Made by a program: the position numbers and the translations under genes. DNA of 64,000 nucleotides from Variovorax sp. ZS18.2.2 (GTDB lineage: Bacteria > Pseudomonadota > Gammaproteobacteria > Burkholderiales > Burkholderiaceae_C), in the NCBI RefSeq assembly GCF_024701975.1, contig NZ_JANLNM010000004.1:62001-126000 (forward strand). The letters are read 5' to 3'. The notes under the pieces are model-generated. The model did no database searches. It saw only the letters and a program-made list of their open reading frames with translations, and was not told where the DNA came from. Positions 63,441 to 64,000 of this stretch are shown piece by piece. Position 1 is the first letter of the stretch. The number at the start of each line of letters is the position of its first letter.

Positions 63441-64000
63441 ATGCTGCCAGCGGTCGACTGGGCGCAGCCCTGGCTCGCGCCCTATCGTGACCATGGCGAG
63501 GCGGTGGCGCAGGCCACGAGCGGCACATCGGTCGCCTCGGCGTTGCAGGCGATCAAATTGCCGTCGGCGCCCGACTTCGTGCATCAGGACAACATGCCCG
63601 CTGGCCAGGCCTACGAAGCGCACATCTTCCAGACCCGCACCGTGCCGACGCGCGACAACCTGCACGACTTCTTCAATGGCCTGGTCTGGCTCGCCTTTCC
63701 GCAAACCAAGCGGCGCCTGAACGAACTGCAGGCCGCCGAGATTGCCAGCACCGGCATCGGTGCCACGCGCGGCCCGCTGCGCGACGCGCTCACGCTGTTC
63801 GACGAGAACGGCGCGGTGCTCGATGCGCCGCCCGCGCTGTGGGACGCGTTGGTGGCGCGCGACTGGCACGCGCTTTTCGTGACGCGGCGCGCCCTGTGGT
63901 CCGAGGCGCGGCTGCTCGTGTTCGGCCACGCGCTGCTCGAAAAGCTCGTTGCGCCCCGCAAGGCCGCGACGGCGCACGTGCTGCTGCCGGATGCCGGGCG
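63441..64000 (+). CDS. DUF3025 family protein, 5' part (3' end outside the window)
   Basis: The first 186 codons are present, beginning MLPAVDWAQPWLAPYRDHGEA and showing the DUF3025 block RDNLHDFFNGLVWLAFPQTK near residue 82, then ALFVTRRALWSEARLLVFGHALLEKLV. Family function is unknown. It starts 4 bases after the NYN-domain gene stop, giving a pyrC-NYN-DUF3025 order that looks operonic. The reading frame is open to the window edge. Confidence 0.85.
   Translation, partial: MLPAVDWAQPWLAPYRDHGEAVAQATSGTSVASALQAIKLPSAPDFVHQDNMPAGQAYEAHIFQTRTVPTRDNLHDFFNGLVWLAFPQTKRRLNELQAAEIASTGIGATRGPLRDALTLFDENGAVLDAPPALWDALVARDWHALFVTRRALWSEARLLVFGHALLEKLVAPRKAATAHVLLPDAG

Overview
The window is GC-rich, densely coding bacterial DNA, with long codon-biased genes, short spacers and extensive antisense open frames. 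The gene content points to a Burkholderiales bacterium of the Comamonadaceae, most like Variovorax: tctC/Bug solute receptors without a cognate permease, a pimelate-type dicarboxyl-CoA operon, a pyrC-NYN-DUF3025 block and many acyl-CoA genes. The genus is an inference from gene families and style; no rRNA or tRNA is present to test it.

Region 1 (1-11.6 kb, + strand) holds the tail of a short-chain dehydrogenase, then a TetR regulator with its own palindrome. A fatty-acid beta-oxidation operon follows: a DmdC-type acyl-CoA dehydrogenase, a DUF2147 protein, a fused 3-hydroxyacyl-CoA dehydrogenase/enoyl-CoA hydratase, a thiolase, an alpha/beta hydrolase, a thioesterase, an atypical SDR, a DsbA-fold isomerase and an enoyl-CoA hydratase. 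A DUF559 endonuclease-like gene sits inside this operon between two inverted copies of a 40-bp REP-like repeat.

Region 2 (11.6-18.8 kb) has an orphan periplasmic binding protein, a YciA-type thioesterase, an Atm1-like ABC exporter, a 2-hydroxyacid dehydrogenase, a second REP pair, an amidase and a LysR regulator. Region 3 (18.8-23.9 kb) couples aspartase (aspA) to a complete glutamate/aspartate ABC importer (gltIJKL). The aspA gene has a terminator only 15 bases before its start codon, which implies transcriptional attenuation. Region 4 (23.9-29.3 kb, - strand) has a secreted hydrolase, a periplasmic nucleoside hydrolase and a TRAP transporter (dctQ-dctM-dctP).

Region 5 (29.3-34.3 kb) is an accessory island: an ankyrin-repeat protein, an intact IS1182-family element with 22-bp inverted ends, an unrecognised protein, a DUF1993 protein, a GreA/GreB-like protein and several hundred bases of non-coding DNA.

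Region 6 (34.3-50 kb, - strand) is a 12-gene operon with a divergent LysR regulator. It encodes a fused hydratase/dehydrogenase, thiolase, paired large and small pimeloyl-CoA-type dehydrogenases, enoyl-CoA hydratase, class III CoA-transferase, acyl-CoA ligase, two Bug receptors, both ETF subunits and a nitronate-monooxygenase-like flavoprotein. Together these would capture, activate and beta-oxidise a carboxylic or dicarboxylic acid and pass the electrons to ETF.

Region 7 (50-64 kb) has small envelope lipoproteins, a Rieske protein, ureidoglycolate lyase, a cupin, two unrecognised proteins, an amidase joined to a Dpp-type ABC importer operon, a peptidoglycan-binding papain-like protease, pyrC, an NYN-LOTUS RNA-binding protein and the start of a DUF3025 gene cut by the window edge.
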